Made by a program: the position numbers and the translations under genes. From Brachynemurus nebulosus (lineage: Eukaryota; Arthropoda; Insecta; Neuroptera; Myrmeleontidae): a DNA stretch of 64,000 nt. Below the pieces are notes generated by a model that was not told the DNA's origin, searched no databases, and saw nothing but the letters and a program-made list of their open reading frames with translations. Below, piece after piece: positions 61,448 through 64,000 of the stretch; the first letter of the stretch is position 1; each line of letters opens with the position of its first letter. The DNA lies in NCBI GenBank assembly GCA_035578155.1, contig JAPWDM010000003.1, positions 24,020,916-24,084,915 on the forward strand, written 5' to 3'.

Positions 61448-61495
61448 AAAAATACCCCTGTCGCAGCATCTGCATAACATAGTGAATTTCCAAAG
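61448..61495 (+). repeat. Family W fragment
   Basis: AATACCCCTGTCGCAGCATC and AACATAGTGAATTTCC match the start of the 54716 copy. Confidence 0.6.
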
Positions 61496-61989
61496 ATTGG
61501 ACACTGGCGGATCTCATATAACAACTTGTATCTATTTAAAATAGTTTAGCTCTCCAAGTAGTCGTCCACACTCCACACTGCGTACGATACTGGACCGAGC
61601 GTTACCGTACCGAGCGAGTCTGAATCTAGCTAGTGTTCATACTGCTTGCTGTTTTGTGCTGTTTGCGATTTGCTTTTTTTTGATAGATCGATCACTGCAA
61701 TTGTCAGTTTATTTTCCATAATTATTATTTATACATTATTATACAAATCGGAATTTTATTATATTGAATAATTTTTTGTATACAAACGTTTCTGTAATGG
61801 GGCAAATTATTTAATATGAACAATTTTATTTTACATACTAATTTTTTGGAAAGTAATATAAGATTACGTTTAAGACAAAAAAGGCTCTTTATAAATCTTT
61901 CGCACTGGGTCCATGAAATAAATAAAAGTAGATAATATTAGATAGGTTTACTTTGTGAAAATCCATATTAAAACATGGGATCGTTGCTT

Positions 61990-62065
61990 TGTTACTTTTC
62001 ACAACAAAATCGTAGAAAAACACGAGCTGACTTTTGGCTTTTACAGCATCATCAGGTGAAAAACA
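61990..62065 (-). other. Hammerhead-ribozyme-like motif of the Penelope-like element
   Basis: On the minus strand CTGATGA (62055-62049), the exact hammerhead core segment, is followed by TGCTGTAAAAGCC (a short stem II with GTAA loop) and AAAA where GAAA is expected, then GTCAGCTCG. Hammerheads are established in Penelope-like elements; this one has one core change, so activity is doubtful. Confidence 0.4.
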
Positions 62066-62607
62066 TAACTAAAAATTGTTCATTTAAGCGAAAATTATTT
62101 ACAATTAAAGTAAAATTGAAGTAAATAATGTATTGGTGGGGGATGTTAGAGATAGAGGCAGATATAATCACACCAAACAAATGTAAGGGGAACTCTCAAG
62201 TTGACCAATTTTTTGATAAAACTAAAATTTTTGTATTATTTGCAAAGATTCCTACAGCGAATTTTATTTTAAAACGGTTAGGTGTAATATCATTAAAATG
62301 ACTAGAGTACGTTGGGGAAAACCAGACACGTGAAACAGCGGTGAACGATAATTACAAGAAATAAAGAATAAAATATACAGGTATCGGTCTGTGTTAATTT
62401 GTCAAGATAGAGATATGTATTGATTTGCACTAAAGGTTACACCCACCAGGTAGCTGCCTTTGTTAAACTAAAAGGATTGTTAAATGATGTAAAATCAAAA
62501 ATATTGCATAAAGACCATTTAAATATTAATTATCAGGAATCTATAAAATTTTAAAATGGTTACCTATCAGCTAAACTATTCGAAAACAAAACGTGAGATG
62601 CACCGTG

Positions 62608-64000
62608 TTATAGATTTAATAAAGGCGATTTGTTTAGATCAATTTGGTCATTTAAGATGACGTGGTTTGGGTCTTTGTTCAATTTATTGATTTCCAGGGC
62701 TTCCAAAATGTTGAGTTTGCGGCCTTTTTTACAAATATGTAATATTTTGGGTTGTTGACCGGGTTTTACCGAATGACCTGTTTCTAGTATATGTAAACCA
62801 AAGTTGGAAATGTGTTTCTGGGTGGTAATATGTTCCCTATATCTGGTTTCGAACGTTCGACCAGTCTGGCCTATATAACAAGCGTTACGCTCCGAACAAT
62901 CTAGACAATAAACTCCACATTTCGTCATGGGGTCGGATTCTTTTTAGCGTTATAAAGAAAACGGCCAATAGTATGTGTGGCATGATAAGCTGGATATAGA
63001 TCAAATTGTAAGAACATGTTGCCTATTTTTTGGGAGATGTTTCCTAGATATGGGAGGGAAATATAATGTTTAGAGTCCGAATTAGTTAGAATAGTTGGAT
63101 AGATTTGTTTTATGTATAGACTTTTTTGTTTTTTACGGATTAGTTTTTGGATAATGTGCGGAGAAAGATCATTGTTAACTGCTATTTGTTGTATGATCGA
63201 TAATTTCTTATCTCGATCTTTTGGAGATAGCGGGATAGTGAAAGCTCTATGTAGCATAGATCGGTAAGCTGCTATTTTTTGAGAAAATGGAGTGAGTGAA
63301 TCAGCGGGGATTGTAGTGTCTGAGAATGTGGGTTTGCGAAAGATTTTATATGAGAATTTTGTGTCTGATCTATTAATAGTTATATCTAGGAAATTGATGG
63401 AATTGTTCGATTCTATTTCTTTGGTAAATTTAATTTGTTTATGAAGTCTGTTGAGGTATTTTAAATAGTTGTCCAACTGTCTGTCTCAGACCTGTACCTT
63501 TGAAACCGACCAGGATGTCATCAACATATCGAAACCAGAAAATGATATGATTTTTTGAAAGTGGGTTATTTATAATAGAATGTTCTAAGTTATCCATGAA
63601 GATGTCAGCCAGAAGGGGGCTGAGGGGGGAGCCCATAGGTAAGACAGAATTTTGTAAATAAACTTGGTTATTAAACATGAAATAATTTTGTTGAAGACAA
63701 ATTTTAAATGAGCTTAAAAGTTCTTTTTGGATATGTGAAGAAATATTTTTGTTGTTTAGAATGTTTTGAATAATCGGAATGCATTCATCAGAAGGAACGT
63801 TTGGAAACATATTAGACACGTCGAAAGACACTAATCTGAAAAAGCTATGTGAAAGGCGAAGACTATTTAATTTGTTGCAGAGATCGACAGAATTTTTTAT
63901 GGAATATTCGGGTTGAAATTGTGTTATGTTTTTCAAGGATGTATTAAGGTATTCTGAGAGTTTTTTGCAGGGTGCATTTGAGTATGAGACCACCGGTCTG
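62608..64000 (-). pseudogene. Penelope-like RT plus GIY-YIG polyprotein, frameshifted, partial
   Basis: The single long frame expected for Penelope-like proteins is split in three. Frame 1 (to 63439) has the RT palm: FDVSNMFPNVP (motif A), MGSPLSPLLADIFMDN (motif B) and FRYVDDILVG (motif C; YVDD at 63528-63517). Near 63480-63500, at a CTGAGACAGACAGT stretch, the reading passes to frame 2 (63476-62925, NSINFLDITINR and later the thumb/linker). At about 62926-62930 (ATGA overlap) it passes to frame 3 (62928-62608), with GVYCLDC and CYIGQTGR of the GIY-YIG nuclease. Catalytic motifs look intact, but two frameshifts make this copy defective. Confidence 0.85.

Larger units (their letters stand above)
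61940..64000 (-). mobile_element. Penelope-like retroelement, 5' part outside window
   Basis: The minus strand carries, from the window edge inward, a reverse transcriptase and a GIY-YIG endonuclease, then about 550 bases of untranslated DNA and a hammerhead-like motif. This is the domain order of Penelope-like elements. The element continues beyond base 64000, so its N-terminal part and 5' end are unseen. Confidence 0.85.

Overview
The window is an AT-rich eukaryotic nuclear segment, most likely from an insect or other arthropod. The evidence is short GT-AG introns, an animal-type geranylgeranyl diphosphate synthase, a Penelope-like retroelement, and dense hAT, pogo/Tigger, PIF/Harbinger, piggyBac and mariner-like miniature elements. 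No bacterial-style operons or CRISPR arrays are present. Long open reading frames are few and mostly come from repeats.

The one convincing intact host gene is geranylgeranyl diphosphate synthase (minus strand, seven exons, 42418-43830, 310 aa). Its exons are too short to stand out as ORFs; it was found by reading exon by exon with splice sites. A tRNA-like gene (7053-7125) followed by a T6 terminator lies inside a 1.55 kb foldback element.

Layout. 1-6100: old dispersed repeats, a pogo-type MITE, a four-unit tandem repeat, and two clusters of an alternately inverted motif (ACTTGAAAATATACCCGA). 6100-13000: foldback element with the tRNA, hAT-type MITEs, and an element with a CpG-rich palindrome at one end. 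13000-22900: a TIR element carrying a broken MADF-domain gene, retroelement tails with a hammerhead-like relic, and a hAT MITE with perfect 8-bp target duplication. 22900-37200: local tandem duplications, a TTAA-flanked element, a long-TIR mariner-like element, and a 1.49 kb near-perfect palindrome. 37200-47000: mostly featureless apart from the GGPPS gene and a pogo-like MITE. 47000-52300: strongly nested transposons. A Tigger-type element holds a dispersed repeat (family X), which holds an element with a broken tyrosine-recombinase gene; next to it a hAT element holds a piggyBac-type and a Harbinger-type MITE. 52300-61500: many further MITEs, a compound microsatellite, and a Tigger-like element with a transposase remnant. 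61940-64000: a Penelope-like element (RT plus GIY-YIG) running off the window end.

The strongest candidate for something not well described is the tyrosine-recombinase element at 47865-50093. It has 18-bp inverted repeats, and a smaller element at 9888-10747 shares its first 11 bases and its asymmetric layout (inverted-repeat end on one side, CpG-rich palindrome plus an ATAGTAT terminus on the other). All calls come from reading the sequence; no database search was possible.
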